A stretch of 64,000 nt of DNA from Apoda limacodes (GCA_946406115.1 OX291549.1:26001901-26065900), one strand, 5' to 3'; counted from the first letter of the stretch, positions 1 through 12,618 are shown. Program-made: numbers and translations. Notes: a model not told the origin generated them from the letters alone.

Positions 1-315
1 TGTGCAAATTTTTAAAGCGTGTTGTGCATTTGTTTGTAATGAAAGTTGGTTAAATACTCAGAAAAGCTTGTTATCTAGTGCATTGACTCTAAGTTGTAGC
101 CAAAAGTCAAAAATGTGACTACAAAACGGTAATAACTTTAAATTTCATATAAAAAATTAAAAGTTTCAAGGTGTGATTACGGTATAAATTACTTAAGAAG
201 TATATAACAAATATATCTCATAGTAATGTATATGACATTATCTAATGATTTATAGTGCATTAACATACAGAGCGTTAGAATTACAGAAATTAGCTTTCTG
301 GCCTATATCGCCCTC
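1..315 (-). mobile_element. piggyBac-like MITE copy, cut by window start
   Basis: This is the reverse complement of the MITE at 31258-31766. Its end reads GAGGGCGATATAGGCC on the minus strand and abuts TTAA at 316-319. It holds the undivided sequence GCTTTAAAAATTTGCACA (minus strand) near base 1, which is the empty version of the site where the third copy (49703-53429) carries a retrotransposon. The other end lies outside the window. There is no coding potential. The TTAA target duplication and the family's inverted ends suggest mobilisation by a piggyBac-type transposase (inference). Confidence 0.75.
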
Positions 316-340
316 TTAACAAGAGGTCGTAACCTCTACA

Positions 341-712
341 GTACCTAGTCTAGTTAGTCTGTCATTATAGGGGGTTTCCATATAGTAATCATGAGTAAAT
401 AAATTTACGAATTCTCACACTTAAGGGGAAGCTTGCTATATGATTAGTCGATCACATAAGTATCTAGTCTAGTTAGTCTGCCATTATAGTGAGTTTTCAT
501 ATACAATCATAAGTTTATAACTTCACGACTTTCACTGTTAAGGGGTAGCCAGCAATATTATTGGCCGGCCACTTATGTACCTTGTCTGGTGAGTCTGTTA
601 TAGGGAGTTTCTGAATACAATTATTAGTTTATATCATGATGAATTTTGGTACTTAAGGGGTAGCCAGCAATATTATTAGTCGCTAACTTATGTACCTAGT
701 CTAGTTCAGTAG
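341..712. repeat. 118-bp tandem repeat, three copies plus a partial
   Basis: Units begin with GTACCTAGTCTAG or close variants at 341, 460, 577 and 692, giving periods of 119, 117 and 115 bp. Each contains a TTAAGGGG(A/T)AGC block near its end. Divergence between units is substantial, so this is an old array. No ORF runs through it. Confidence 0.8.
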
Positions 713-1570
713 GGTAACTACGTATGTATTTGTATACCCCTTACTAATATACATACATGCCTTGTCGGGTTTCAGGCGTCATCTTTAGGCGCGCTTCATG
801 AAAAAACCCTTAGATAACCTTCGAGTCTTCTTACACTTCTGGGGTTAACACTAGGGGTATAACACGGGAGAGATAACACTAGTTTATTGTTCCTGTCCGA
901 AGTTTAGACCATTAGTTAAGAGGAGTATATGCCTTCACGACTCTTTACTGCAGTGGTGCAGTGGTGCTTTATTACGTCAAATACCGCTGACTACGGTTCT
1001 GTGTCGTGATAGTTAATTCCGTATCGATTTAATTAGGGACCCGACTCTAACGATTTACAATTCTTACTTGGTAGTAGCTTAGAAAGCGTGACCAGATGCA
1101 TATTAAGTTTTAGTTATTTAGGAATAATTATAATTAAGGTAAGAATAAGGATTATAGTTAGATTTCATTATGTAGGGACTGTCTAAATCGGTAACAACGA
1201 GGGGTCCAATTTAACGATCTCACAACTAGACGATTTACGACAAATTAATTTAAGACTTGCGATCACAGTAAATACGTTCAGTAATAGGGTTTAGGTAATT
1301 CTTTATTGTCAGAGGTAACTTAGAAGGGGAGGGTCCTACATTATGTGTAGCCGTGACCAGAATCTGATATAAATAAATAATTATTATTAATATATTTTTT
1401 TTTGGACATTACACACAGCGCCGTCTGGCCCCAAAGTAAGCAAAACTTGTGTTATGGATACCAGACAACGGATACAGATACACATATATAACTTTTATTT
1501 GTAAATACATACATATTATACATAAATACACCCAAACTTAAGACAAAAACAAATGTTTTTTATTACATAA
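713..1570. other. Non-coding stretch without recognised elements
   Basis: I see no ORF, RNA gene or recognised transposon here. The first part is somewhat less AT-rich than its surroundings and contains short direct repeats. It lies between the tandem array and a tRNA-like repeat. Confidence 0.5.
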
Positions 1571-1577
1571 ATGTTTG

Positions 1578-1646
1578 TCCAATGCGGGAATCGAACCCAC
1601 ATCCTCTGTGCAACCGGCTACACTACCAACTAGACTGCGAGGGAGT
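1578..1646 (-). repeat. tRNA-like repeat (not a functional tRNA)
   Basis: The minus strand has an A-box-like TAGTTGGTAGTG and a B-box GGTTCGATTCC at about the right spacing for a pol III promoter. The putative acceptor ends (TCCCTCG and CATTGGA) do not pair, so it is not an intact tRNA. It is best read as a tRNA-derived repeat such as a SINE head. Confidence 0.55.
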
Positions 1647-1969
1647 CAAACATAGATATAGATAAATAAATATATATATATAGATAAAAATAAGAAAGTA
1701 AGACTTGAAAAAGTCACAACCTGCAGGACTAAAATTGAAACGAGTACGGAACGCTCGTTGAGTGGCGATAATGGAACAACCAGTCAAAAAGTAAGCACCG
1801 ACGGCAAACGCCTGCTGCTTGTTGGTCTTGTTGGACTACAGGGGTAACTAAACTTCATGATTTTGTTTTTCAAATGAGACGTTTCCCGCCCTTTTCCGAA
1901 CCCCACGTCGACGCTGGGTACAAGACAGCAAGTTTTCGCGCCGCACCTTGTATTTAAGTTGGTGGCATA

Positions 1970-2112
1970 TCCATTCACCGTGTAACAAACTTTTCTGACC
2001 CCGACCTTGGGTTTGTGGTCGCTAGTGGTATTTGTAAGGTTATACCATTTCAATATGACGATTGTAGTTTTGATTTGTAACCATCGTGTTAGAAAAGTTT
2101 GTTGCAGTATAC
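1970..2112 (+). mobile_element. Short MITE (GTCGCTAGTG family), copy 1
   Basis: Inverted ends ACAAACTTTTCTGACC and GTTAGAAAAGTTTGTTGC enclose a body with TTTGTGGTCGCTAGTG and ACGATTGTAGTTTTGATT. The same unit recurs at 6627-6770, 59771-59895 and, inverted, at 33607-33725. It lies about 190 bp beyond the CTL-A stop codon. Confidence 0.7.
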
Positions 2113-2302
2113 AATCATGATGCATTCATAACGAGAAGAATTATTTACGAGTAGCCAATAGTGTTCGATTACATATAATTAAGTATGCGGTATTATAAAA
2201 TTTTTCTGCGTAAAATAAGCTTTCCCTATCCCAAATTTCAGCCTAATCGGTTAAGTTGTTGTGACGTGAGGAGTAACAAAAATTTATTGAAAAAAAATTA
2301 AA

Positions 2303-5300
2303 CTACTGAATTTCTTTTTCACAGATGAAGGGCAGCTTGAACAAACAGTTGACATCATTAAACTCTCCGTTTTGACTGAAGACAGCCCCGCAGTTTTCAA
2401 CACCATCAACATTGTTGGGCTCATTTGGTTCCCAGTTAACGAATCCAGCTTCTTGCAAAGTTTGATCTGAACAGGATAACAAATTTGTTAGGAAAATAAA
2501 ATAAGTAATAAATTAAATAAGTTCCTTACTAATGATCATTATAATGATTGATTGCTTGATATGCTTCGGCTAAATTCCTGTCATTTAACCGAAAACTGCC
2601 GTCAAAAGCAGAGTAACAATATCTTGTTATTTAGCCCCGATGTAAAAGTATAGGGTTTCGAATGTCTGTCTGTGACGTCACAGCAAAAACCACTGGTAAA
2701 TTTTGTTTTATGCAGTTATGAAAAACAAAATTAAACCATATTAGGTAGAGTATATGTATACTAGCTATGCCTGCGGCGCCACCTGCGGTAAAGTTGTTCC
2801 TGCAGGAACTTTTAAATTTCCCAGGAGAAAATGTAGCATATTTGTTAATAAATGGTTCAGCGTTAAGTAGTATCACACACAATATCGCATCCAATTTTGT
2901 TCCACTGCTGGATATAAGCCTCCTCTATGGCACGCCACTTCTTACGGTCCTACGCCTTCCGTATCCAGCTACTACCTCCAAAATTAAACGGTCCATCGAG
3001 CTGAGTGAGTCCCACGCTTTTAATAATATTATTATGATATATTTAAGAAAAACAGTAGATAAATGGAATATTTAAAATAAAAAATAGACAAACCCCTTAA
3101 AATTCTTTATTGTATGTACTTAGATAATTTTACTTTACTTAGTATACGTTTAGGTAAAATAGTGAAGGGGCATACGTTTTTTTTTTTATAATACCTTCAT
3201 GTATTTGAGTAATACTTACTGAAGACAGTTCTGAACACTCTTGAGGTCCAATAATCAGACTCGTTTGCTCTGAAGCCGGCGAAGAACCACCACCATTTTT
3301 CACTAATTTGTCTAATATTCGGACTTTTTTCATAGATCTGCAAGACCGCTCGATCTTCAACTTTCGAGTTTATGATGACCAGGTGAGCGCCCTGCGCGTT
3401 ACATTCATCGTAAGCCTGGTCCCAGGTCAATGCTAACGTGGGAATCCTGTAGCAGCTGCCCGTTCCGACCACGTATTTGTAATCTAAAGTATGCAATTCT
3501 ATTTTTGAATCGAAACATTATATATATATTATATTATTTTTAAAAGTGAGTCTTAATTAACACAAAAAACTGGCCAAGTGAGTGCGACAGAGAAAAGGAT
3601 AGAATACTTAGTAAAAGTATTAAATTATTTTATTATAGATTAAAATGCTTTGTGAATTTCATTACTAACTAGATTTTGCCAGTAGCTGTAGTTCGATATA
3701 GCTCGGTAATAGTTATTTAATAGTTATTATTCCCGTGGGAAGGTAAGGGTCATTAAAACAAAAGTCGTCAATAAATGCTGGATACATGATATTTTAATAA
3801 TTCAATGATAAGAAAAGGAATGCAAATTGTTACGACATAACAGAATTGTGCCATATTTTTTTAGACTTGATTTACATTAAAAAATTAAATAATTAAAACC
3901 AATTATAACCTTATTAAATTAGGGTTAGCTTGGTGTAACTTTTTATAAATAAAATATTTTTTTTAATAGATTCGGTTAAAGCAGAGATTACCCCTTAAGT
4001 ACTGTGCCTATGTATCACACTCAATTTTAACTAATACTGCTAAAAATTTTAAACAATAATTTTGTTACTTATTTAACATAAAGTGCTTTTTTACTCCAAA
4101 ATTCATATATTTCGCACTCGCCCTATATGGAAATTTTCTTTAGTCACATCTTCTATTGATAATGTTCTTACAAATACTCTTTCCAATATTCTGAATTTGT
4201 CTTTTGATGTTCGGTCATAGAACCAAGCGTCTCTTCCTATTAAGGTTGGCGGACTAGGTATACGAACAACTTCGTGCTTGTCTCTCCCAGCTTTCTTGGC
4301 AACTGCTTAAAGCACTTTGCCTCTCCGAGGAGGAAACACTCCTGCAGATATTTGTAGAAAAAGTCTTTGGGACTTGCCAAATATAAAGACAGTTCACACT
4401 TCATTAATCAATCCATGTTCGAACCAATTTGATAGGGCACGCATGTTAGCAGTTTCGGAAAGAGAATCAAGTCATTGGTTGCACTACTTTTTGTTTACAC
4501 TAACTTCGTCTAATTTAGGCACTCTTTTGGACCCAGACACTGTCCACTGTCCACTGTGGCTAATTAAGGAGTAAATCACCATCAATCAGTATTAATACTG
4601 AGATTAAATAAAGGAGTCCCACGCTGATAACCGAATTCAGGGCCGGCTAATTAAGGAGTAAATCACCATCAATCAGTATTAATACCTAGATTAAGTAAAG
4701 GAGTCCCGCGCCTATAACCGAATTTAGGGCGGGCGGAGCTACTGGCAAAGTCTAGTCGTATATAAATAATATTTTAAACATTAGACATAGAACCTTTTTT
4801 ACTTTACATTGTGGTTTATTAATACAATAAACAAACGACAAATTAGTAGTGCGTCTACAAAACATGTACGTCTCATGGCACGTCCTCCTTGTCCATGTAT
4901 TTTGTAGACAGTTTATATAGTAAATTACTACCGCGGCCCGCAAATGCAGCATAACTGGGCGATCGTGACTATGTAGCTGAGGCGTGGCCGATGCACGCAT
5001 CACAGATTTCATTTTAAAATTACATGTTTGACCACTCGAGCGCTCGAGCAGCCGCTGGCTGAAATTATGCGGGCCGCTTTCTGATACTGTTCAGCAAGTA
5101 CGATTTATCCCAAAGAAGCTTGCGATGATATGGTCGCATATCGTACCATGTTTGATAAAAAAAAATGTATGTTTGTTAGAACTGCGGATCTAGTGGTTTT
5201 AAAGTTAATCACATCAGTGTAAATAGACATTTACCGACTAGCCTACCTCGCTCCTTGCAAACTAATCGGTAAACGAGAGCTAACGTAAGCGCGGTGAGGG

Positions 5301-8300
5301 ACCAATAGGCAAATACAGGACTCTCTGCGCACATGACCTTGAAACCCCAAGATTAGTGGTTCGAACTGTATTTGGGCGCTAAAAATCAAAATCAATAGTG
5401 TTCTCTCTGTATTATTTTATTATTTGCGTTTAGTAATTATTATATTGCTATAAGTAGGTCTAATTCCTAGCAGTATTTAGCGTTTGCAATAAGGACAATG
5501 GTATCTGTAGAGGTATTTTTCTAAATGTCTGTTTCGGTAATATAATTTAGATAACCTAAATCCCTAATATAGAAGTAATTTAAATATCATAAAACTCACC
5601 TTTGCCGTAGACTTGACAAACTGAGTCGTAATAAACATCACTGGCTTTCACTTTGCAAATAAACGGCAGTAACTCAATGCAGCTTTGTGACTGAACTTTC
5701 CAGGTGTTCGTTATTACTAAACATTCATTTGATGCTGGAATAAATCATGTTTTGTTACTAAAATCAAATAAATATATATATATATATACATACTAAAATC
5801 AAATATATATAGATATAGATACACACATATTTTTTTTGCAACAAATCAACTACTTAATTACTTATAAAAATCCGTTACTTCACAGTTTATATTGCTCATG
5901 CGTAAAATGGTCAATCTTAATTCACGTACCTATACAAAACGAATCAGCATGCGTAAAATGGCCAGCGATAATATTCTGTACCACACCTTAGGGAAAGCTT
6001 GGTTAGCGCATACGTCAGATGCAAATGAGATAAAATATCCCGAAATGAGTCGCGCTTTATTTCGAGAAATCGTAAAGCCGCTAACGTATAACTCCTTTTT
6101 TATGGTTAGTCGACAAACACATTCAAAATTCATATTTCAGTGCAACAAGCTTTTACACTACCACATGCTCTGAAAGAACCTTCATGCAAAGTCAAAAATA
6201 GGGTTGAAAGTACATGTTTGCAGAGATTATTACTTTCTTGCCCGTTTAGAGGGAAGAAGGTGAAAAAAAAAGCACTTTCTATTTAAAAGTTGACTAAATT
6301 ATTAAATAGCTTCTTTTTATTTGGTACAGTGCCATCTGTGATTATAGAAGCGAACCAGTTCCACTTTAAAAAAATAACTCACTATTTATAAACAACATGA
6401 AACATAACCATAGCTTGCAATTATTAGGTACAGCGCCATCTATGTTTATAAAAGTGAATTAATATTTGTTAAGTAAATTAAAACTTTAATTAATTATATT
6501 TTATTATCCTCGCATTTGTAGTGTAAAGCACTATGTATCACTCGGGATGAAAGACGATTCTCACCTCGTGTGTTTTAAGTCTCAACTACACCCTCGTCGG
6601 TAATCAGTCACTTTCACCCCTTGGTAAACAATGTACCATTCTGACCTTTAAAGCTTGGGTGTGTGGTCGCTAGTGTCGTAGTGAGTTCATAGTTAGAGAT
6701 TATTTCAATATGGCAACTGTAGTTTTGATATTTCACAGGTAGGTCAGAATAGTTTGTTGCACTATACCTATGTAGTGATTTATTCTAATTTAAAGAAAGC
6801 TAAGTTAAAAATAATAATAATATTAAACTGCAAGAACCAAGTGTTTTTGCAGTTCAATCTTATAACAATAGATACGTACCTAATATCGCCTTACTCAATA
6901 AATATAAATAGATATAGTTTATTATGTAGTATCTATCTCATGTGAATTCTCCCACATTTGTTGCATAAATGGCAAAACTATAAGCAGAACAGATTTTTCC
7001 GCTAGCAAAACCGCGGAAAATAATTCTTTCACGCTACAACGGAGCGACGGGGTAACTTCAAGATTGCTACTGGAATAGGATAAGAGCTACTTCCCGATCT
7101 AAAAATCACTGGATTTTTTTTCCTAAATCAATTTGTGAAGCAACAATTCTATCATTCACGTCTACGCGGTGACCCGTAATTTGGCAGAGAAATAGTTGGA
7201 GGAATGAACAAGATGCTTACTAGTCTTTATACGTGCTCACTCTTGGGGCACAGCCTATCCGTACCTTGAGGGAGGGTGAGTTGGGACATACATGAGTGCA
7301 TCATAGGATCAAAAGTGAGTGATTGTGAACTTAACATACGTCTTCTCGACGTATGCTGGTTTTCTTACGATATTTTCTTTACATAAAGCGTGAAACCAAA
7401 AAAAGTGGTGTGAAAAAGATTTATAGGTAAGTGCCGGATTCGAACCTCCATCCCTCAGAATGCAAGGCAGACACAGAAACCACAAGACCAACATTGAAAA
7501 AGATTTTTGTATACTTTCTCGTTGCATTATGTCCCACGATTTTTTTACGCACATGGAATTTAATTTCTTATTAAACTAATTAATTAATTTAAAGGGTTTC
7601 TGCGGAGTTAGATGACGATGATCAAATTATGTGCTTGTAAAGAGAAAAAAAGAATTTAAAAAAGCGCGACTCTGTTACGGTCAATTTAAAGTTGTAAAGT
7701 AGACATTTTTAATTTTCTGATATTTCCTTGTTGTAAAGTTTGAATAAATATGGATATTACTGTGTAATAACTGTGTAAATACCTTATAGAGCAACAAACT
7801 TTTCTTGTTTGTTGTGCTCAAAAATCAAAACAACAGTCGCCATAAAGGAAAAAAAGAAAAGGAGCTAAAAAGTACTTACAAAGAGGTAATTCAATCTCAC
7901 GTGTTTCTGCTCCCACCCTTGCGTACTCGAGGTCAGGATACTGCTCCAACATAGAGAGCGCCTGCGCCACGTCCACGTTAGAACTGACTACCATGAGCTG
8001 AGCTCCTTCCCTGCTGCAAACATCACGCGCGGTAGAATCCCATTCTTTGCCTACGTGTAACTTGTAGAATGCATCTGTCTCTGGGTTGTACTTATAGTCC
8101 GAACGAAATTCCTGTGCCTGCGTCAGCGCTGAAGCTGCAAAAATAAATGACAGTCAAGACAGACAACCTTGACATTCATTTCGTTCAAAAAGCGTCTGGA
8201 CAGAAAATCATAGAAGAAATTCAGCGAGACGGGGGGTGAAGGGCATGCACAAAGACATCAGAGTGGTATAGAGCATTTGTCATTGTGTCTTCGTCAAAGA

Positions 8301-9445
8301 ATGTTCTGTAGTATTGTATGTTATAAAAATTGATCTGGACGCTTAAGAAACACAAACGTACACACGTATTGAATGTCAGTGGTAGGTGTTTTTCTACAAA
8401 AAGTGTTTTTTTTTTTCAATAATCAAAGTTACTTTTAATTAGGTACAATATTTATAGTGTTGTGTGTTGAAAAGAAGAAAATCGATAAAACCATATAATA
8501 TTATTTCTTTTACTATTCAGTTTTTCATAACGACATAAAAATACTTTCAAAAATAATTGAGAGATTGATGGAAATATCGCTACCTATTCTGTTAACCAGG
8601 AAGTATTCAGATAAACCAGCAAAAAGTAATAAAAACGAACAAGAATAAAAACGTTAAAAAACCTTACCAAACATACACAAACTACCCAATGCACATCATT
8701 TTACTAATATGACCATACAATAAAATAAATTCGCGCGTAAGTGGAAGTGCAATTTCTTGTAGTACGATTACTCGAACCAACAGGAAAAAAACCCCCTTTT
8801 GTCCGATCCATCGGATAGAGCAGATGGACTACGTGTCCAGAGCGGTCAACTTTTTTTTTAGCGAAACCGTTTTTGGAAATTTTGTTATTTTGCAAGGAAA
8901 ATTTGTAAAAAGGGTTAACAAAAATCAACATAATATATTTAATCGCTAAATATTAGAAAAAACATATATTCTGATTCTAAGAGTATGAAAATAGGTACGT
9001 TTTAAGGCGAAATAATAGAATTTCTTTTGGTTTTGTATGTTAGTTTCCGAGGTTTACACAAACGTTTTCTATAATAACTATTATAGATAACAGCTCGGAT
9101 ATCTATAAACCTATGTTAGAAGAAAATAACAATATTAGTAATTTTCATCTTACACGTTTTTACTCTTGTAGAATATATTTTAAATACATAAAAAAAAAGT
9201 TTAAATCGAATTTACCTCGAGGTCAAAGGTCGTGAATGAGACTGAAATATAAGTATTATAAATACTATAGCGACAATATTATCGTAAAAGGTATGCCAAT
9301 ATATATTGCCTTTTGAAAATTTTCTATGTAATATACAGCAAGAAAATATTAATTAGAAATTACAATTACGAACAAACTAAAAATATAAAGATATTAATAA
9401 CTTACAGAAACACGCAAAAATAAAACATATCACGTTCGGCTCCAT
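2303..9445 (-). CDS. Two-domain C-type lectin (immulectin-like), CTL-A
   Basis: The five exons, in reading order, are 9406-9445, 7880-8128, 5600-5734, 3220-3483 and 2303-2466. All introns have GT-AG ends and are phase 1, and the product is 283 residues. Residues 1-18 form a signal peptide. CRD1 (about 25-125) keeps Cys51, 101, 115 and 123 and ends LPFICKV, but it lacks the EPN/QPD segment and has TWKV where WND is expected. A linker with one more Cys leads to CRD2 (about 142-279), which begins GSCYRIP and carries Cys169, EPN at 245-247, Cys255, FND at 265-267, Cys270 and Cys278. In this family EPN indicates mannose-type, calcium-dependent binding, and the proteins are secreted and act as pattern receptors in hemolymph. 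The start ATG is the only one in the small first exon and matches CTL-B and CTL-C. Expression and ligand are inferred. Confidence 0.93.
2885..2975 (+). repeat. Lepidopteran LINE-associated repeat fragment in CTL-A intron 4
   Basis: The segment with CCACTGCTGGATATAAGCCT and CTCCTCTATGGCACGCCA matches a very common lepidopteran repeat that is usually found with LINEs. It is short and degenerate, and lies between exons 4 and 5 of CTL-A. Confidence 0.5.
4105..4575 (+). pseudogene. Non-LTR retrotransposon, post-RT fragment
   Basis: Translation on the plus strand gives LPIKVGGLGIRTTSC, then LPAFLATA, and after a frame change FDRARMLAVSERESSHWLH and LGTLLDPDTV. These are characteristic of the region C-terminal to the RT domain in a widespread insect LINE family (PIKxGGLGIR ... 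DRARLxAVSxPxSSxWL ... LGTLLD). The stop near 4306 and the frame change show it is dead. It sits in CTL-A intron 3 in the opposite orientation and ends where the tandem Helitron-like repeat begins. Confidence 0.7.
4559..4755. repeat. 88-bp tandem duplication ending in a Helitron-like tail
   Basis: Two copies (about 4559-4647 and 4648-4735) share GGCTAATTAAGGAGTAAATC, ATCAATCAGTATTAATAC and AAAGGAGTCCC at roughly 93% identity by eye. The end GGCGGGCGGAGCTACTGGCA plus AAGTCTAG resembles the 3' end of lepidopteran non-autonomous Helitrons. Confidence 0.65.
5770..5790. repeat. (AT)n microsatellite
   Basis: A short run of alternating TA dinucleotides just upstream of exon 3 in CTL-A intron 2. It is simple sequence only. 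Confidence 0.7.
6627..6770 (+). mobile_element. Short MITE (GTCGCTAGTG family), copy 2, CTL-A intron 2
   Basis: Contains GTGTGGTCGCTAGTGTCGT, ATTTCAATATGGCAACTG and TAGTTTTGAT, ending AGTTTGTTGCACTAT. It is collinear with the copies at 1970-2112 and 59771-59895. A shorter inverted derivative appears at about 7795-7845, where AACAAACTTTTCTTG meets its inverse. Confidence 0.65.
7430..7500 (-). repeat. tRNA-like repeat in CTL-A intron 2
   Basis: The minus strand has GTTGGTCTTGTGGTTTC (A-box-like) and GGTTCGAATCCGGCACTTA (B-box-like). The arms do not form a convincing acceptor stem. It is probably a SINE or tRNA-derived fossil. Confidence 0.5.
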
Positions 9446-9520
9446 ATCGGTACGTTTGTGTGACTGACGTACAAATGTTATTGCGAACTCTTATAATTAT
9501 AGTTCAAAGATTAACAATAA
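9446..9520 (-). promoter_or_regulatory. CTL-A proximal promoter
   Basis: ATAGTTCAAAGATTAACA starts at 9499, 54 bp upstream of the ATG. The identical block stands 54 bp upstream of CTL-B, and it recurs upstream of CTL-C. On the coding strand it reads TTGTTAATCTTTGAACTAT, followed by an AT-rich TATA-like stretch. Its conservation between paralogues amid diverged flanks suggests a regulatory role; the factor is unknown. Confidence 0.55.
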
Positions 9521-9614
9521 TAAAAACATTATAAACTAAATTTTGTATCTTAAGTACCTAGAAGGAAAAACCGTTTCGAAAAAGCAAACTTTATTGTTAG
9601 ACTGAATCCATAAT

Positions 9615-9838
9615 CCATACTAATATTATAAATGCCAAAGTAACTCTGTCTGTCTGGTAAATCTTCAAGCTTAAACCGCTGTACCAATTAAGATAAAATT
9701 TGGCATGGAGATAGTTTGAGTTCCGAGAAAGGAGCTAAGCTACTTAAAAACTTCAAGTGTAAGTCGGTTTTTTTTTATAATTGAGGAGTTGCCGTTGAAA
9801 ACCTACACCAATAACCGAAATCAGGGTAAGCTAGTGAA
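9615..9838. repeat. Non-autonomous Helitron-like fragment
   Basis: The block begins CATACTAATATTATAAATGC and has GTAACTCTGTCTGTCTGG, a degenerate 'aaaccgctgtaccaattaag' type segment and an end AGCTAGTG. This is the commonest lepidopteran non-autonomous Helitron-like consensus, and CTAG(T) suits a Helitron 3' end. A related copy is at 40535-40745. Confidence 0.6.
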
Positions 9839-10304
9839 AATATATATTTAAACTTTTATGAATACTGAAAGTTTAGTAACAACTATCGTACCTACAAAAG
9901 CACATCCGTAGCCAACTAGCAAAAAGGGGATATTTATACCCGTCTGTGTGTCACAATCTTATCTTTTTGCACAGTTGCACAATGCGCAGTATGGCCAAGG
10001 ACCTTCGCCGTAGGTCGAATTTGAAGCTTCTTCCCACGAATGTTACCATGATGTGTGTGGCCTAGGCCTAATCGTGTCGTCAATGCACCGACTCGTCCAT
10101 AACGTAGTGAAGCAGAAAGAGCGTCTCTATTCTGACGATGTGTCTTTTGTGAACCGCCATACAGATATGTTATAGAATAAGAGATTTTTTTTGCGATAGC
10201 TTTTCATACGTTTTAAATGGCAACCACTTAACCCAGTGGTTGCTGAAAGATCTGTGAACATAAGTACATAAAAAAACACATAGACGTCGAAAATATATTT
10301 TTTG

Positions 10305-10760
10305 ATTTCATATCGGTTAAAAATTGGGCCACGGATGGCATTACGGATTGCAATGCTTGCAAGCAATCCAGTAGGATTCAGCTCCTGCATTCATAATATT
10401 AGAATTTGACTTTGACAATAATTAAGTGATTGAATATTAACAACTCATTAGATATTAAGTAATTTAATATTCAGGTCCAGCTGAATTTATGTAGATTTAG
10501 CATAAATCTAGCAGGATTGAATATCTTGCTGGATTGCAATCTCAAGGTGGAACGAAAAGAACGTAAAAAGAGTAAGTAAGCGCCGATAAAAGAGTACAAT
10601 TACGAACTTCATAAATTAAACTTAACTAAATAAAACATTACAAATACACACAAATTAATCAATTGCCACTTTTATCTTAATATTTACTTTCTCTGCAACA
10701 AAACAAAAATAATTATTTATCTGCTCACCTTTGATGTGAAACCTCATAACAACAAGAGGA
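10305..10760. repeat. About 450-bp direct repeat, copy 1
   Basis: Collinear with 14505-14945: both contain GGGCCACGGATGGCATTA, ATATTAACAACTCATT, TTAAACTTAACTAAATAAAA and CTCACCTTTGATGTGAAACC. The two copies lie 4.2 kb apart in the same orientation. The last motif on the minus strand reads ATGAGGTTTCACATCAAAG followed by GTGAGC, which looks like a tiny first exon with a splice donor in this copy. Confidence 0.7.
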
Positions 10761-10999
10761 CAACTTATTTTCGTAAAGTACGATGCAATACGGCTGTGTA
10801 CCTTACTTACATTAGCCAAGTCAGACCTTAGGCTACAATATATTATCCTAAGTTACAAGAAGAAATTATATTTTATCAAAATCAAAATCCGTAATAAAAA
10901 GATAATTATTTAAGACGATTACAGAACAAATTACCTGTTATCTATTGAATTCTCAAGAAAAACAATTTGTTACCAATAAGTTCTTATTCTCAAACTCAT

Positions 11000-11730
11000 T
11001 CAGATTTAGTATTACATACCTACTTATAACTATACTAAAATTATTATTAATTTTTGATTTAAACTATTATTTAATTATTATACTACCGAAATGCCTATTA
11101 TTTAATTATTTATAAGTAATGATCTTTCACTACTGATGTGCGCTAAATATTGAAACAATAATTAACACTAAATCCCAGTTAATAACGTAATAAATACGAA
11201 AGTCGACTATACTCTTAGTTATAAGTACTTAAACGGAAATATTTGGATTAAAAACAAATATAGGGTGGTATTCGACTCGTTATATATTATATTCACGTGA
11301 AGACCTTAAAATCCACATAAAGACCGGCTGTCATAAGTTTTGATTGCTGATTGCTGAGTCTTACATTACAGTTTTTATAAGTTAAGTTAAGTGTTCCTAA
11401 TAGAATCAATTAAGTGAAAAATTATAATCAAATGATAAAAATTTACCAGTTTCCGATTTATTTCTTTGTATTCACCTAATTACCTATCTGCATGCCAAAT
11501 TTGAACTTTCTAGGTCATCTACAACTGGATTAAAGTTTTGATCTATAGGTCAGTGATAAAAATGACGATTTTTGAACGTTAATATCTAAATAACCGTTTG
11601 AGATGTCCTTATTAAATTTAGAGCACATATGTTTCTCGCAAGTCTCAATATATGAAACTTAACACGTTTATGTAAAATAGTTTTTGAGTTATGAGGGGGT
11701 AAAAAGTTTTCCCCATACTTAGAACTGAAG
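11000..11730. other. AT-rich intergenic stretch
   Basis: Low-complexity AT-rich DNA without a convincing ORF, RNA gene or recognised transposon. It precedes the Tc1-like remnant. Confidence 0.5.
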
Positions 11731-11739
11731 AAAAATAAT

Positions 11740-12618
11740 ATGCAGGCCAATATTAATATTCAAGAGTGGATGCGTATTATAGAACTATATAATATAGGTT
11801 ACAATATATCTCAAATTTGAAATGAGACTGGTTTTACCGTAAGTATTTTGTTTGATGTTAATGTTATATCATATTTTTTTAATACCACACTTTTTTGGAA
11901 GTAAATATCTAAAGAAGAATTAAAATATAATTCAGTAGTTTGAAAAATGTTTATTTTAATCAGGCACTTTGGTTTTTAGTGGATTACCGTAAAGCGCTAG
12001 GTCTCACGCAACCAAGAGGAGAGGAATTTATCAACTCGACCTCGAAGTGGACTCTCGCGGCACATTGATGCGCCTCAAAGAAGATTTATGGTGGAACAAT
12101 GGTTTCATACCGACTGCTGTGTTTGGCAACATGTTTAACACACACTCTTCGTCGAGCTCTGCACATTGAAGGATTGCATCATAGAAAGCCAGCTAAAAAG
12201 CCGTTTTTAACTAATACCCATAAACAAAATAGATTGTTGTTTGCAAGGGAGTATTTAGATTTTGACTGGGAGCACACCTTATTCACCGATGAGAAGTCGT
12301 TTGAATCGGGAGGGTTTATTTGTGACGCAGAAATGGAACCTGTTATGCAGAACAAAATGTTGTCCCAAATATGGAATTTAAACGGATATCACTTAATATG
12401 TGGGGGTGGATGACTGCGGCTGGTCCATAGAAAACCCATGGGGTTTGATGGTGCAAAGATGGAACATGCGAAATGAAAGAACTACAGAGTCATTAGGGCT
12501 CACTGTGCAGAAATTTGGGACAATATTATAGGAACAGATCTGTTCTAATATAGTCGGATCTATGCGGCGGCGCTTGCTTGCTGTAATTGATGATAATCGA
12601 GGTTATATTAAATAGGCG
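11740..12618 (+). pseudogene. Tc1-like transposase remnant
   Basis: Pieces of one transposase appear in order but in different frames. An N-terminal helix-turn-helix (ATG at 11740, IELYNIGYNISQI then a stop and NETG) is followed, after an unrelated or decayed stretch, by RPRSGLSRHIDAPQRR near 12020-12090. Then come HHRKPAKKPFLT and LFTDEKSFES (the second catalytic Asp in TDEK, about 12280-12300), ISLNMWGWMTAAGP (about 12387), IWDNI, and a C-terminus NIVGSMRRRLLAVIDDN ending at a stop near 12616. This order matches Tc1-family DDE enzymes of about 340 residues. Stops and frameshifts make it non-functional. Confidence 0.8.

Noticed and set aside
341..712. CRISPR-like array
   Set aside because: The repeats are about 118 bp, diverged and without spacers, in an animal genome.
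3139..3360. Second open frame overlapping CTL-A exon 4
   Set aside because: It is an out-of-frame shadow of the lectin exon; the frame used by the splice junctions is the other one.
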